A DNA stretch of 64,000 nt. It comes from Mactra quadrangularis. Lineage: Eukaryota; Mollusca; Bivalvia; Venerida; Mactridae. Where the stretch lies: contig CM046303.1 in NCBI GenBank assembly GCA_025267735.1, positions 49,927,403 through 49,991,402 of the forward strand. The letters are read 5' to 3'. The notes beneath the pieces are model-generated. The model made no database searches. It was given only the letters and a program-made list of their open reading frames with translations, and was not told the DNA's origin. The position numbers were made by a program, and so were the translations under genes. Position 1 is the first letter of the stretch. The number at the start of each line of letters is the position of its first letter. Shown one piece after another: positions 13,013 to 25,562 of this stretch.

Positions 13013-13299
13013 ATTTTTCAATAAATGTGTTAAGTTCTTCAAGAGAATGATCCCAAAGCAAAAAAGCTGACTACTTTTCAAAAACTCCTCAAATTTCCCC
13101 ATGAAAAGTACAGTCTGCTATTACTTCCTTGTCTTAAATAATACATACAAGCATCTGTTCCATCCGTATGCGGTATATTGGTATAAAGTGAAGAGACATC
13201 AAGAGTTACCAAATACGTGTTGTTGCTTTGTAGTTTAATATTACGCAATTTGTTGATAAAATCCGTGGTGTCTTTAATATATGATGGCAATCTAAGCAT
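13003..13299 (-). pseudogene. Penelope-like element reverse transcriptase fragment
   Basis: Penelope-like elements are telomerase-related retroelements. The minus-strand frame from 13299 downward contains [15 protein letters not shown] and then [15 protein letters not shown], which matches the reverse-transcriptase motif with the first catalytic aspartate (the D in LDVSSLYTN). Further along the homology jumps frame twice: a block reading [10 protein letters not shown] (about 13072-13105), then LLWDHSLEELNTFIEKFN (about 13003-13060). The stretch that should carry the YxDD catalytic motif, just before LLWDHS, is missing. The fragment is therefore a dead internal piece with at least two deletions or frameshifts. 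No GIY-YIG endonuclease domain is seen. Family call from motif recognition; breaks seen directly. Confidence 0.85.
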
Positions 13300-13317
13300 A
13301 TGTGTTTAAGTATAAAT

Positions 13318-13462
13318 CTTAAAAATAGTTATGAGACTTGAAAAAACAATACCACCACAATGTATGCGCTAATTGAATTGTCACAAAATGTAATAGACAT
13401 TTTTAAAAGACATAGCATGAATCTCAAATAGGAGTGTCATTTAGTTATCTGACCATGTTGAT
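13318..13462. repeat. direct repeat flanking Penelope-like fragment, right
   Basis: Second copy of the 12870-13012 repeat. Similarity stops at GACCATGTTGA, exactly where the left copy continues into Penelope-like sequence. Confidence 0.85.
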
Positions 13463-14100
13463 CATATAACCAATGTTGTGTTTTGTGGAAACATTATTCA
13501 CGTTCGTGTCGTTTATTTAGACTTCGCTTTTTAGACTATTGAAATTGACACAGTGTTTCTACTAGAAATAGACAGTGAATTTCACCAGCACATATTGTTC
13601 CTTTAACTATTCTGTTGCTAAAACGGCAACAAAAACGATTAGTCGTATCCCTAGGACTATTACTTCAACACGATATGCACAATAGAGGTACAAGAATACA
13701 TTGTATAATGATTATTGCATTTTAAAAGGATTTCACTATGTAGATATGAAAAGAAATATTGAAATAGATAACAGAACAGAACACACCTTTATTTCTTAAA
13801 CCATGATGCATGAGCAATAATATAAACAGAAATACAAATACAAAAAGGGTAAAAATTACATGCATATACGAAATGTAAAGTGGATCTATATTGCAATGTT
13901 TTAGTGTTTTATTTATTTTTTTAGATTTTTTCTACATTTTTTATATAATGCTGCATTATATCAAGTGGTCAAATAGTGATATTCATCCATGACTTGGTAT
14001 TACTAAATTGATTACATGTTTTGGAAATGTTATAATAGCAGGTATATTAGAGATAACAACTCGTCAACAAGCCAATAAATTTGATAACATTGCATTCATT
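13463..14100. other. no gene; possible LINE 3' tail near 13.77 kb
   Basis: No coding frame. Near 13768-13800 the minus strand reads AAATAAAGGTGTGTTCTGTTCTGTT. A polyadenylation-like AATAAA followed by repeated CTGTT pentamers resembles the 3' end of a truncated non-LTR retrotransposon. This identification is weak. Confidence 0.3.
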
Positions 14101-14458
14101 TACCTTCAAGCATTTCAGTAGCTCGCACTACATAATTTTGAATAAACCGACGAATTATGAAATCACAGAAAGTTAAATGTAAGTAAAGCAATACTTATAC
14201 TTAACATTCTTGTTTAATGTTCTATAATTTTGAAAAACAAAACAAAATGCAATTATAGATAATTTGCATTATTTGTAGTATAAATCTAACATATCGAACT
14301 ATTAAAGTTATTAAAATAATCTTTAATTGCATTGTAATATTGTTTTTCAATGCTTATTTCAAGATCCAAATTATTATTTCGTGATACTCTGGTAGTAATC
14401 AAATTCTTAGCAACATACTAGAACTGAAGTTTATTTCTCTTAGTTGTAAAACGTATGT

Positions 14459-14580
14459 CTATTACAAATACAATAGCACTTGGAAGCAAACTGCTACTGC
14501 AATAGGAAGCACTCGTAAAATACCGTCTGGAAGTTTTTGCTGCAAAGTGTTCATCATATCTATGCACATATTCGATTAAG
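14459..14580 (-). other. conserved minus-strand frame L3, copy 1
   Basis: In the frame ending at TAA (14462-14464), the minus strand reads CIDMMNTLQQKLPDG..., then a hydrophobic stretch (ILRVLPIAVAVCFQVLLYL), then stop. The paralogous site at 47456-47600 gives C...NSLPQKLPE...CFQVLSYL-stop. Several differences between the two are synonymous (CCA/CCG, TGC/TGT, TTC/TTT). It could be the last exon of a secreted or GPI-anchored type protein, because the end is hydrophobic. The copies near 31.6 and 41.5 kb are disrupted. I do not recognise the family. A chance frame is still possible. Confidence 0.3.
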
Positions 14581-16991
14581 TAATTATATGTATTACAGTA
14601 CACACATTACTGTGATGAAAAAGTAGATTATAATACTTTTGATACGAAGTATTACAATTTATAAATTTACATAAAAAAGGGAAAGTCGAAATTAGACATG
14701 ACTGCCCATGAACAGGCATCTTTTATATGTCAGGTTTGAGGCGTTTATCAAAATACTTCAATAACCGGGTGTTACATGTGTTCATTTTCAAAACAGTTAC
14801 ACATGATATCAGCTTGACATGATAGACAAACCCAAAGTGTAATAAATGTTCATATAATCTAGGTCTAACTATTATAATATGCACTCAATCATTAACAAAA
14901 AATACGGTATGCATTATATTTATTGGCAATTAAAATATAATATTAAGGACATAAAACAATTCAGACTGTCAAGAATATCACTTTCATTATCGATATATGT
15001 TCCTAAAGTTATTGTTGAGCAGGATTATGTAGAGGTATATGCTTTTCATTTTATTTTTGCACTTAAGAAATTTATAACAACATATTGTCCTTTTGTCTTT
15101 ATTGTTAAATTCATGTTGGAGTATATTTAACATTACATCGCTTCATCTGCTTTACGCATAAATAAAACATTTTCAAAACAATGCCTCATTGGTACAATCG
15201 CACATAGATCTGTACGTCCTCAGTCGAATTCTGAATGTAAAGATGTGTGAATGCGGCGGCAAACATACATGTAGAGCTCGTAAATTTTGATAACATTAAA
15301 TTTTACCATCTTGATCCTTTAAGTTTGGTTGAATTATTATTAAATTTGACAGTTCATCATACCGTGCCACGTACCATGTGACTTTGCGTGTGATTTTTTA
15401 ATAACAAAACACGAAATATATTAAAATTTATAAATCGCATGCCTTTATACGTTATTTTACGTATTAAAGTGTATATGGATTCGGATAAATATATTCGTGT
15501 TCAATGAAACAACATTCAAACTGTATACCTCGCTCACTTTTAATTGCCTACAATTACTCGTATCTAATCTATTTAACAGTAAAACCTGAAGTCAATAGCT
15601 GCTGTATCATTTCAGTTATTTTCCCAAACTATGTACATTTGTAGTTTATGTCATATTATGACTCCTTATCTTGATGTATTAATTTTACATATGGATAATT
15701 CAATCATATACAATGAGAATACAATACACTGAATGTAAGATTTTTTTTATTTAAACGTTTACATAACAAATCAATAAAGATAAATCACATATGACAGGAG
15801 TGTTTTCGTAATAATAGTTTTGTGCTAATATATTTGCACAAAGAAAATAAATACATGTCGCAGTGACGTTTTTTTGACAATATAAATATCAACTATAACT
15901 CCGATGCTAGTAATGAATGTCAAAGTTTATAAATAAATATACATCTTTTAGATTTAAGAGCTTTTTTTCCTTGGTATAAATGTATCATTATTTTACAAGA
16001 GAATAAATGAATGCTAACCTCGATACGGCGGCGGAGTTCTCCTAACATCTTGATTTAAAAAAAAAATATTGATGTCAAATTTAATTCCATATCAAAATTA
16101 GTCCAATTATTACAAAAATGCAAATTCAATAAACTTGCGTGCACAAAATAAACAAGGTATGAAAATAACCTTAGAGCACCGGCACATAAACATGCATTTA
16201 AATCAGAATATAATGCAATATTTTCTAATTCCTGAACAAGGGGGTATATATTTCCTTATATTTTATTAGAGTAGTGTATCTGAGTTATAAAAGCCAACAC
16301 TAGATATATATTTAGATTGACATAAAATACTAAGTTGCAATTGGCTAAAAGATAATGCTTATAGTCAGAGATAAAGAGTTTATCATTCATGTAGGACCAT
16401 ATTTACAACTGTCCTTCGAGTAACGTCTTGGTACGCTTATATTATATTTTTATTATAGTTTTGGTTATCATAAATATTTTTTAATTGCCAATGTTACAGA
16501 AGCCAATTCTATACATGACTCACATGACTTCCTAAATCGCTTCAAAGTACTGTTTTATCATATTAAGTAGATTTCATTTTCTGATTTTTATGTTATCTGC
16601 AAATCCCTTGTTTTTCATAACATGGTCTGTGAGTTGAAAACCTCAAGCTAATCATTTTTTATGACTTGACGCATACGTAGAAGTCCATATTCAATGATTC
16701 CCTATGGAGATTAGTTACTTTTTTTATAACAAAAGTTATGTACCAAGATTGCATATAAAACGTCATCTGTTTAAAATTATTATATTATTTATAAATAATT
16801 GTATCTCTATTGTGCCAGTGATTAATTTTGTCAAATATAATAACATATTTATCATAATCATCATCCAACTCTTTCGTAAAGTTTTGTCCAATGTTTTATA
16901 TTACCCCCAACAGATTTATGCTAAACAGTTATTTTTTATATTCTGCAGTGAACGATCTCAGAAAATTTGTCGAAACATTTTTATCAATAAT

Positions 16992-17235
16992 AACACAGTC
17001 CGGAATACGTTTGCGAATCCGGAAATCTTGCAAACTTACTTTTTTTATTTTTCATCCGATTAATTTCAAATTTTCAATAAATGTAGATCTTCACATGGGC
17101 ATAACACCAGTAAACTTTCATCCAGATATCTTTACTATAAATATGTTTAATTTTAAGTCAAAAGTCAAAATTCCCATGGGAATCGGCAAATTCCCATGGG
17201 AGAAATGCTCTCCCATGGGATTTTCATGGGAGAAA
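16992..17235 (+). repeat. left terminal inverted repeat of 9.5 kb element
   Basis: About 245 bp, near-identical to the reverse complement of 26235-26479, with roughly half a dozen mismatches by eye. The outermost 30 bp contain TCCGGA twice (17000 and 17018 region), a possible transposase-binding repeat. The first part of the palindromic CCCATGGGA motifs falls within the repeat. A long open frame crossing this end (16891-17403) is a run-through of flank and repeat and not a gene. Confidence 0.9.
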
Positions 17236-17399
17236 AATGGGAATTTTCTCCCATATACAAATATGGGAGAAAATTCCCATTTTTTTCAAATTCATCTAAA
17301 CAAACATTTAGACACATACATGGATAGATCTATAAGTACATATCATTATTCCAAAGAAAAAATACATAGTTTGTCACTTTTAAAGCTTTTAAACACCAT

Positions 17400-17560
17400 T
17401 TAAGAATTCTCCCATATTATAAATGGGAATTTTCTCCCATGGGAGAATTCTCCCATTTAGAAAATGGGATTTCTCCCATGGGAGAATTCTCCCATTTCTG
17501 TATATGGGATTTCTCCCATGGGAGAATTCTCCCATTCTTTAAATGGGATTTCCTAACTGT
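17400..17560. repeat. subterminal array of nested palindromes, left
   Basis: Repeated units of ATGGGATTTCTCCCATGGGA followed by GAATTCTCCCAT, each about 40 bp. Both the CCCATGGG core and the GGGAGAATTCTCCC core are self-complementary, so single strands can fold in several registers. All units here carry CATGGG. Confidence 0.9.
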
Positions 17561-18166
17561 ATCCTACTTTCTATGTTTAACTTAGTCTATATACTGTTTG
17601 TAGCTAACATTGGCTTCACCCATAGATCTCGACAGGTGCACTAGGATTATCATTACAATGCATCATGTCTGGTCTATGAATTTCACCAAGATATTTCAAA
17701 TCATTCCCGATTTCACAAGACTTATTTGTCAAACCTTCAAGGCTTCAGTCCGGTATTTGTCATTTTGTTTGTTCATGTAAACATGTTTGTATCCGGTTTT
17801 TAACAGTGACACGTAGTTTTGTCGGTTTTAATCAGTAATACGTATGTTAATTCACATTTCTGCCAAGTATCAGTAATTTATTCCAATTATTTACTGTGAT
17901 ATTAACGATTTTCCAGCGAGAATTGTCACATATTGCAACTGTCCATTTTTAATTACTGTTTCCGGTGCGTTGCTATTAACAACGCTCTTTCTATTATACG
18001 GATCTATTATTCTAATCTACGGACATTTAGTATTTTAATGATTTATAAAATATTTAAGTGTAAAAACACCAGAAATCATCGTTACAAGGTTATTATTATA
18101 TTTCTTTTCCGATTTGATGTATTTTTCAGTATATTTTGCTGAATAATGGGCCGTTAAATTACTTAA
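17561..18166. other. element interior, no gene seen
   Basis: AT-rich interior of the 9.5 kb element between its left palindrome array and the LINE fragment. Nothing is recognised. Confidence 0.5.
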
Positions 18167-18631
18167 TTACTTCTGGAATATGCTTCAGTAATATGGTATC
18201 CACTCTACAAAAAAGAAATGCTAGCCATTGAAAATGTCCAGAGGAGAGCTACAAGAGCCGTTCGAAGTCTCCAAGGTCTTGACTACACGCACAGGTTATT
18301 AAATCTCGGCCTCCCTACACTTGAATACAGGAGAACAAGGGCTGATTTAACTCAAGTATATAAAATAATCAACAAGTTAGATATTATAGCTAATGAATTT
18401 TTACTACTAAACCAAAGATCAACAAGAGGTCATAATGTAAAACTCTTTAAACAAAGAGCAAATAGAAATGTTAGAAAAAATGCTCTAAGTCACAGAATAA
18501 TAGACACTTGGAACGGCCTGCCTAGCAGCGTAGTAGAGGCTCCAACATTGAACTCTTTCAAAGCCAGACTCAACAAAAACTGGAACATTCCCTGCAAATT
18601 TAGATCTACATGCTACCACCCCTATCAGTAA
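18167..18631 (+). pseudogene. LINE (non-LTR) reverse-transcriptase C-terminal fragment
   Basis: The open frame from about 18167 encodes LLEYASVIWYP, then VQRRATRAV, LGLPTLEYRR, TQVYKI, a TRGH..KL block and DTWNGLPSSVVEAP, and closes with NSFKARLNK before a stop at 18631. This order is the familiar C-terminal region of Jockey/CR1-type non-LTR polyproteins, downstream of the catalytic palm. A stop precedes residue 1 and all catalytic motifs are absent, so it is a 5'-truncated copy, the normal fate of LINE insertions. The first ATG is at 18218, but homology starts upstream of it. It lies inside the 9.5 kb element and arrived as a passenger. The frame is intact over ~150 codons, suggesting it is fairly young. 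Confidence 0.88.
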
Positions 18632-18780
18632 CCATAACACGTCTAAGTCTATATCTTAGTTTAAACAAATAGATTCATGCCGAAAATAGATGTACATAAT
18701 TTTAGATACTTGTTTTAACCTGTATATAACTCTATAAGTGTAAATGTATGAAAAGTAATTATAAAGTATCATCATCAAGA
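18632..18780 (+). mobile_element. LINE 3' UTR and tail
   Basis: Sequence following the LINE stop codon, ending at AAGTATCATCATCA (about 18767-18780). Short simple-repeat ends of this kind are common on non-LTR retrotransposons. The exact end is inferred, because no target duplication was identified. Confidence 0.5.
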
Positions 18781-18939
18781 TGACTGATATACATATCTTA
18801 TTGAAAAAACAATAGTGCCTGTACGAAAACCACAGAACAGTGTGTGCTGTAGTGAAAAACAGTTTTTTAGGGAAAACATATCCAAAAATGGCAAGAAGCA
18901 TTCAATGCTTAACTCAATGAGTATGTAGCCATTAACTAT

Positions 18940-19165
18940 ATGAACTATATGAACTAAATTAAGCGCAAATAGAGCGCAGTGCTGATGCAACATGTGACCT
19001 TTAGCATGACGGCGTAGCACAGTTTGTTGCACTGCTGCACTTTCGCGACGTTTGTTGTCCCTCTGATACTGTGTAGCACTTGCTGCACAGGGAGCACTAT
19101 GTAAGTCCAAGCCTGTGCCGCAGTCCATGAAATCAGCACTTACTCCCAAAGTATGTGCACATTGT
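18940..19165. other. GC-elevated unrecognised patch
   Basis: About 225 bp with clearly higher G+C than the surrounding element and repeated TGCTGCAC/GTGCAGCA words. Open minus-strand frames cross it (for example 18775-19149) but show no family motif that I know. It may be a decayed coding fragment or part of another repeat. Confidence 0.3.
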
Positions 19166-19344
19166 TCTTTTGTAGATTGAACTTAAAACTTTTTTGTCAT
19201 TTTGTTGCTTAGGCCTACTTTTCTAAATTATTTTTATAGATCTAGTAACTACGTATACTTCATTATTTAACTGGTATTGTTTGTTTTTTAAACCCTTTTT
19301 GACATTGTTGTACCAGGGATATTTCGCTAGGGATATTTTACTGG

Positions 19345-19630
19345 GCGGATACAAGACTTTTCCAGGGGGGGATGTAATATATTGAATCTAAAATTTCTTA
19401 TTGGTTATTAACAACGTTCCGCCATTCAAGGCTTCCTCAGATATGAACAACAGAGGGTATAAACAATATTAATAATGGAAATACATAACCATTTAACCTA
19501 TGTTAAGCACACAAGAAAAAATACTAGAAATACTACTTTAAAATGATTTACACTCAAGATATACACTAAATCGACAGGTACATTTTGGAGATTCTAGGGG
19601 GGGCGGACCCCTGACCCACCGCTAGATCTG
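19345..19630. mobile_element. possible small MITE with G-rich ends
   Basis: Starts near GGGCGGATACAAG..CCAGGGGGG and ends near GGGGGGGCGGACCCC..CTAGATCTGCC, whose reverse complement resembles the start (GGCRGATCTAG / GGCGGATACAAG). G-rich ends followed by a GGATC-type motif are typical of abundant invertebrate MITEs. The inverted match is imperfect and I could not fix a target duplication. Confidence 0.35.
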
Positions 19631-19722
19631 CCTATTCATGCATTGTAAGCCAGTCTTGTTATTTATTGATGTTGTAGCGTGTGAAAATATTTTGACATTA
19701 ATATATCTTTTAGAGGTATAAT

Positions 19723-20215
19723 AGGAGAGACCGGGGCTGGATGGTACACTTTTCATATTTATAAGTTTGTTTTAAGATGCTATATAATGCCAATGTGGTT
19801 TTAAATACCGGTAAGGTACAACACAACTCTATGTTATTGCGGTTTTGTAAGATTAAAAACATTTGAATGTTACCAAAGAAACAGAGGACATCGATCGTTT
19901 AATGAAACAATTTATTTGTCCCAACTTTTTCCAGTCTCGGGGCAGGTTGGTACAAGGCATAGGATAAGTTGGTGCAAGATAAAACCAGTGCTAATAGTCA
20001 TATTGTTAACTTGGAGACACTCATTTCATTTCCATGCTTGTACAGTAATAACTCTGAACAAATGCTATACTAAGTCCACAGGAGCTCTTAAGAGGGAATT
20101 TTCGTAGTATGATATAAAATGTCAAGCTCCTGTGCTCTGTCCTTAATACAATATTGATCATATGGTCTGTATCAACCTAGCTGTCCCGTGCACCAACCCA
20201 CCCAGTCTCCCCTAA
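19723..20215. mobile_element. MITE with ~26 bp imperfect TIRs
   Basis: The left end reads TAGGAGAGACCGGGGCTGGA then TGGTACAC. The reverse complement of the right end reads TAGGGGAGACTGGGTGGGTT then GGTGCAC. The same motif recurs inside as GTCTCGGGGCAGGTTGGTAC (about 19933) and AAGTTGGTGCAAG, as expected for subterminal transposase sites. There is no coding capacity. It is nested in the 9.5 kb element. The flanks are TA-rich and the duplication is unresolved. Confidence 0.6.
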
Positions 20216-23200
20216 ATATAATATTTCATGAGCGATAGAAAAAACTGAAAATTATTGATACATTATAAAAGAACTTAATTTTACATGTTTGATCTTGACG
20301 ACAACGATTATAAACAAATTAGTAATTGTTTTAGTAACTTTAATTCCGGAAGTAAAACTCTGTGCTTTGGGAACGAAACTCTGGGATGTTGTTTTTATGT
20401 CAAATTTCGTCAATTATTACAATCTAATGGATCTAACAAAATAAAGAAACTTTGTGAAAATGTTCATGTGATTTATAATTCATTTTACAAACTATAGAGG
20501 AAACATTAATCAACAATATTTTCTATTCTGGATGTCTAAAAAGTGAGGATGTTTTACATTGAAACTCATCAACTAGATGCCTATGGCTAGTATGAGTGAC
20601 AACAATCATGAACATTACCTGACGAAGAACATACTTTTGGTTTGAACTTTATATCGGACAAGCACAGAGGACTGAGTATGCATAGGTATGGTCCTTTATA
20701 TTTGCGACCTGTCTTTACATGTCTGAATTCTGTGCTTTGTCATATACAACATGATGAAAGTTGGTGATATTACTCATGTAACATTGAGGTAAGATCATTT
20801 CAAGGTTCTAATACTCTTATCATTTTTACTTCATATAAAGGATGGATCTAGAATGCTCATGTTAAAATTATAATTGGGAATCTGGAATTTATTATATTTT
20901 TGGAAGACCCTGTAATGACTGGACATGATCTTACATTATTTTATTTAGAAGGTCATAAGACATCATCATGATCATGTTATTTAATGAAAACAAGTCAGTG
21001 TGACTCAATTTACCTTGTACCTTATAGTCACTTCTGAAAGCCTTACTGTATTACATTTATACATCTTAACAAATTTTTGCTTTAATAAGAAGGTCTCTAT
21101 GAATTACTTAATCTACATGTACATTGCATCAGATAAATGACTTAAAGTGTTTTGTTTGTTTATAACCTTCTTATCTGAGACTAGATAACATTCACTCTAG
21201 GGGTCCTGCATAGGAAGGGACAGTTGGATTATATACACTGTTAGCTGATTGGCTGAGGTCTATAGTTACACTGTGATATCTAAGGGAGAAATCATATTTT
21301 TTCTTAAAAACCAAAACACTGAAAATACTAATTTGAATTACATGTTTTCACAGAGCATTTTATTATGAAGGCCTATAGATATATATCCGAGTCAGTAAAA
21401 AATCTTTATAGATTATGGAGTAGATGGGCACTGTTCAAAATATTATTTAATTTACATTATTTATGTTTTAGTCTTTAAATATATTAGATCTACATATTTA
21501 TAAAACAAGGTCATTTTTACAATAATTATAATACTATTTAAGGCGTTAAAAGTAAAGTACATAATTATATCCAAAATTTATCACTAGACTTATGATCAGT
21601 GCATTCAAAACAAATCAACTAAATAAATGCACTATGAACTTAATAATGATATATATTGTATGTATAATGTCAAAAGATCTTCTTGACTAAATCAAATGTA
21701 TAAAAAATCTGCAAATAACTTAGCAACTACCAATCTAATATGATATAATATATCAGTGGTAAAAGTCTACTACTCTCCATATATGTATTTTTATAACTTG
21801 GACCAGTGCCAAATAATAGAAAAGAACACATTGTATATAGCTAATGTAAGCATCATTTAAACTTTGATAGAGACTATATATATACATGTATAAAGATACA
21901 GACTATATATGACTAGCATAGCAAAGATCTGATAAGAGATATTGTTTTGTAAGAGTGTATTTATACATTAATATTTTGAGGCTGAAAGAAAACCCTATCA
22001 GTCTGATAGGAAAATTATATATTCATGTGTATAATATACATGTTATTATTTTCAATGCATGTACTTAATGAACAAATACTCAGAGAATGACTTTATATTT
22101 ACAGCATTTTATACAAATTACATTGCAGACAACTTGTATCTCATGATACCTCTGGATGATCATAATCATTATAAATAATCTTAAAATATATTAATGAATT
22201 TTCTTATTTACATTGATAATTCAGTAATTGCTCATAGATGACTATTATTATAATTTCAGTGATGTAGAAAATGAATTGAGTTTCTTTTTTGCATTGTTTC
22301 ATTTTTTTCTTTTGATTTTTACAACTACATACATCATTTATATACACATTATTATAAAATAACTAGTATTATGTTTTTGCTTTTTTCAAAATAAGTTTGG
22401 TGTAAATCTTAAATGCTGTATATCAAATTGAACAGACAGAATTGTAAATTACTAATAATAAATCTAATCAATTAACCACTGAAAGAAGAAGCTGTCAAAA
22501 TTGTTACTATGGCAACCAGCTGATATCCCAGGTTCAACAGTCTATTTATAGCTACAGATCTTAGATGAGATAAGCTGATTAAGACTAATTGTTTAATACT
22601 ATGTATAGATATACAGACTGTGTAATATAATGTCAGAGAGTAGATCTTATTTAAAGATAAAGCAATAGTTTAGTCTTATTTTAGCTACTATATTTATTTA
22701 ACTTATTGTTAGATAAACCCTATGATGATTAGACTGTTAGCCAATATGTGTTTATGAAAAACAGAACTTGCTCTCACAAACTTAGCAGAATATTATATTA
22801 TGCTATTATGTATAATTATTTTTTCTGATGAAACTAGAATAAAGTACAATGTATACTGATATGTATATAGATAAAATTGAATTTGTTCAGTGAACTATAG
22901 TGATAATGTCACCTGCAGAGTGTAAATATTGTCTTCATTGGCCTCTCCACAAATATACACTAAATAAAACATTTATTTTTTCTTGTCTGAAACAATAGAA
23001 GCACTTGATTGATACACTTATAAACTAAAATATTATCACCGAAATGCCCCAGACACTCCTGGTAATTGAAACGTTTGAAGTACATGGTTTTCCATACAGT
23101 AAAAGCTTCTGTAATTCTTCACTTGTTTTTTATAACATGAATTCCTGTATGCTTCTCCAGTAACAACTGAATAGTAGTTCAATTTGTGAATTGGTACACA

Positions 23201-23489
23201 TGAATCACGGTTAGGGTCAGATTGCCACTAGCTCAACAATCCACAGCCTTTATCTTTTTGATTACATTTTATAATTGAATCATTTGACTATTTCATTACC
23301 TCAACTTAAATTGTGTTAAATATATTTTGTAAATTTATCATGATTATGTTTTATTAAGTGTCCACAGTCACAACAGTGAACTACTGATTTGAATTGATTT
23401 TTTTACAAACCAAATCAGGTTTGTCTTACTTGTGTAAATAGTAGGCTTCTAGTACATTTAAAGGAGAAATTTACAAACATTGCCTTAAG
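20216..23489. other. element interior, no gene seen
   Basis: About 3.3 kb of AT-rich sequence inside the 9.5 kb element. No coding frame, RNA gene or tandem repeat is recognised. It is the part of the element most in need of a similarity search. Confidence 0.45.
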
Positions 23490-25562
23490 TTAATTCAAGC
23501 ACTAGCCAGAATAATCATGCTACTAGTGGGCTAGTTATAGTTAAGGTGAAGACTAATCTTGTAGGGAGTTATTATGCAAAATTACCTGAGAAAATATATG
23601 TATTTGGTTTTCAATAATTCCTGTATCTATGTATGCTAGTCCTGGAGTTAGGCTAGTGGGTTAAGTTGATGACTGCCATCTTAATTTTTTTCAGGCACTA
23701 GGTCCAATAATAATGTTATGAATTTCAAAGCAAAATCATTAGCGGTAGTTAGCTTGATCGTATAAATCAAGTAGATTTCCCAAGCCTGTATCTATGTATG
23801 CTAGTCCTGGGGTCAGGCTAGTGGGTTAAGTTGATGACTGCCATCTTAAATTTTCTCAAGCAGGTCCATTGATTATGTTATGAAGTTCAAAGCAAAATTA
23901 TTAGCTAGCCCGATTGTATGAATAAAGTAGATTTCACAAGCCTGTATCTATGTAAGCTTGTCCTGGGGTCAGACTAGTTGGTAAAGTTGATGACTGCCAT
24001 CTTAAATTTTCTCAAGCAGGTCCATTAATTATGTTATGAAGTTCAAAGCAAAATTATTAGCTAGCCTGATTGTATGAATCATGTAGATTTTTCAAGCATG
24101 TATCTATGTATGCTAGTCCTGGGGTCAGGCTAGTTGGTTAAGTTGATGACTGCCATCTTTAATTTTCTCGAGCACTCGATCAATTATTAATGTTATGAAG
24201 TTCAAGGCAAAATTATTAGCTAGCTTGATTGTATGATCAAGTAGATTTCACAAGAATTTCAGGCTAGTGGGTTAAGTTGATGACTGCCCTTTTTAATTTT
24301 CTTAAGCGCTTGGTCTATTATTTATGTTATGAAATTCAAAGCAAAATTTTCAGCTAGCCCGATTGTGTGAATCAAGTAGATTTCGCAAGAATTTATCTAT
24401 GAATGCTAGTCCTGGGGTCAGGCTAGTGGGTTAAGTTGATGACTGCCATTTTTAATTTTCTCAAGCACTAGGTCTTTAATTAATGTTTTAAAGTTCAGGG
24501 CAAAATTATCAGCTAGCCCAATTGTATTTATCAAGTAGATTTTACAAGCGTGTATCCACATTATGTATGCTAGTCCTGGGGTCAGGCTATTTGGTCAAGT
24601 TGAGGACTGCCATCTTTAAATTTCTCGAGCACTACGTCCATTATTAATGTTATGAAGTTCAAGGAAAAATTATCAGCTAGCCCGATTGAATGAATCATGA
24701 AGATTTCACAAGCCTGTACCTATGTATGCTAGTCCTGGGGTTAGACTAGTTGGTTAATTGATGACTGCCATCTTCAATTTTCTCAAGCTCTTTGTCCATT
24801 ATTAATGTTATGAAGTTATAGGAAAAATTATAAGCTAGCCTGATTGTATGAATCAACTAGACTTCACAAGCCTGTATCTATGTATGCTAGTCCTTGGGTC
24901 AGGCTAGTGGGTTAAGTTGATGACTGCAATCTTAAATTTTCTCATGCAGGTCCATTAATAATGTTATGAAGTTCAAGGCAAAATTATCAGCTAGCTTGAT
25001 TGTATGAATCAAGTAGATTTCCCAAGCCTGTATCTATGTATGCTAGTCCTAGGTCAGGCTATTGAGTTAAGTTAATGACTGCCATTTTTAATTTTCTCAA
25101 GCACTAGGTCTTAAATAAATGTTTTGAAGTTCAAGGCAAAATTATCAGCTAGCCCAATTGTATTTATCAAGTAGATTTTACAAGCATGTATCTACATTAT
25201 GTATGCTAGTCCTGGGGTCAGACTAGTTGGTTAAGTTGATGACTCCCATCTTTAATTTTCTCGAGCACTCGGTCCATTATTAATGTTATAAAGTTTAAGG
25301 CAAAATTATTAGCTAGCCCTATTGTATGAATCAAGTAGACTTTACCAGCCAGTATCTATGTATGCTAGTCCTGGGGTCAGGCTTGTTGGTTAAGTTGATG
25401 ACTGCCAACTTAAATTTTTTTCGAACACTAGGTGTATTTTTAATGTTATGAAGGTCAAGGCAAAATTATCAGCTAGCCCAATTGTATTTATCAAGTAGAT
25501 TTTACAAGCCTGTATCAATGTATGCTAGTCCTGAAGTCAGGCTAGTGGGTTAAGTTGATGAG
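23490..25562. repeat. ~160 bp satellite array, 13 monomers
   Basis: The word CTAGTCCTGGGGTCAGGCTA marks the monomers. It occurs at 23636, 23801, 23957, 24113, (deleted at ~24262), 24406, 24570, 24729, 24887, 25043, 25206, 25365 and 25525, giving spacings of 156-165 bp. A degenerate monomer lies at about 23500-23630. Some monomers carry shared variants, such as CTCAAGCACTAGGTCTT with ACATTATGTATG, that recur every four monomers (24406/25043, 24570/25206, 24729/25365; 636-637 bp). This suggests a higher-order unit. The array lies wholly inside the transposable element. Confidence 0.93.

Noticed and set aside
13078..13299. Intact small gene
   Set aside because: The frame matches the middle of a Penelope-like reverse transcriptase with homologous sequence continuing in other frames, so it is a broken fragment.
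16891..17403. 170-codon open frame on the plus strand
   Set aside because: It starts in copy A flank, crosses the insertion boundary at 16992 and runs through the terminal repeat and palindrome array. The frame cannot have existed before the insertion.
18775..19149. 124-codon minus-strand frame in a GC-richer patch
   Set aside because: No family motif, and part of it overlaps the LINE tail on the opposite strand. Kept only as an unexplained composition patch.
23490..25562. CRISPR-like array
   Set aside because: The whole ~160 bp period is repeated, without distinct spacers, and the window is eukaryotic.
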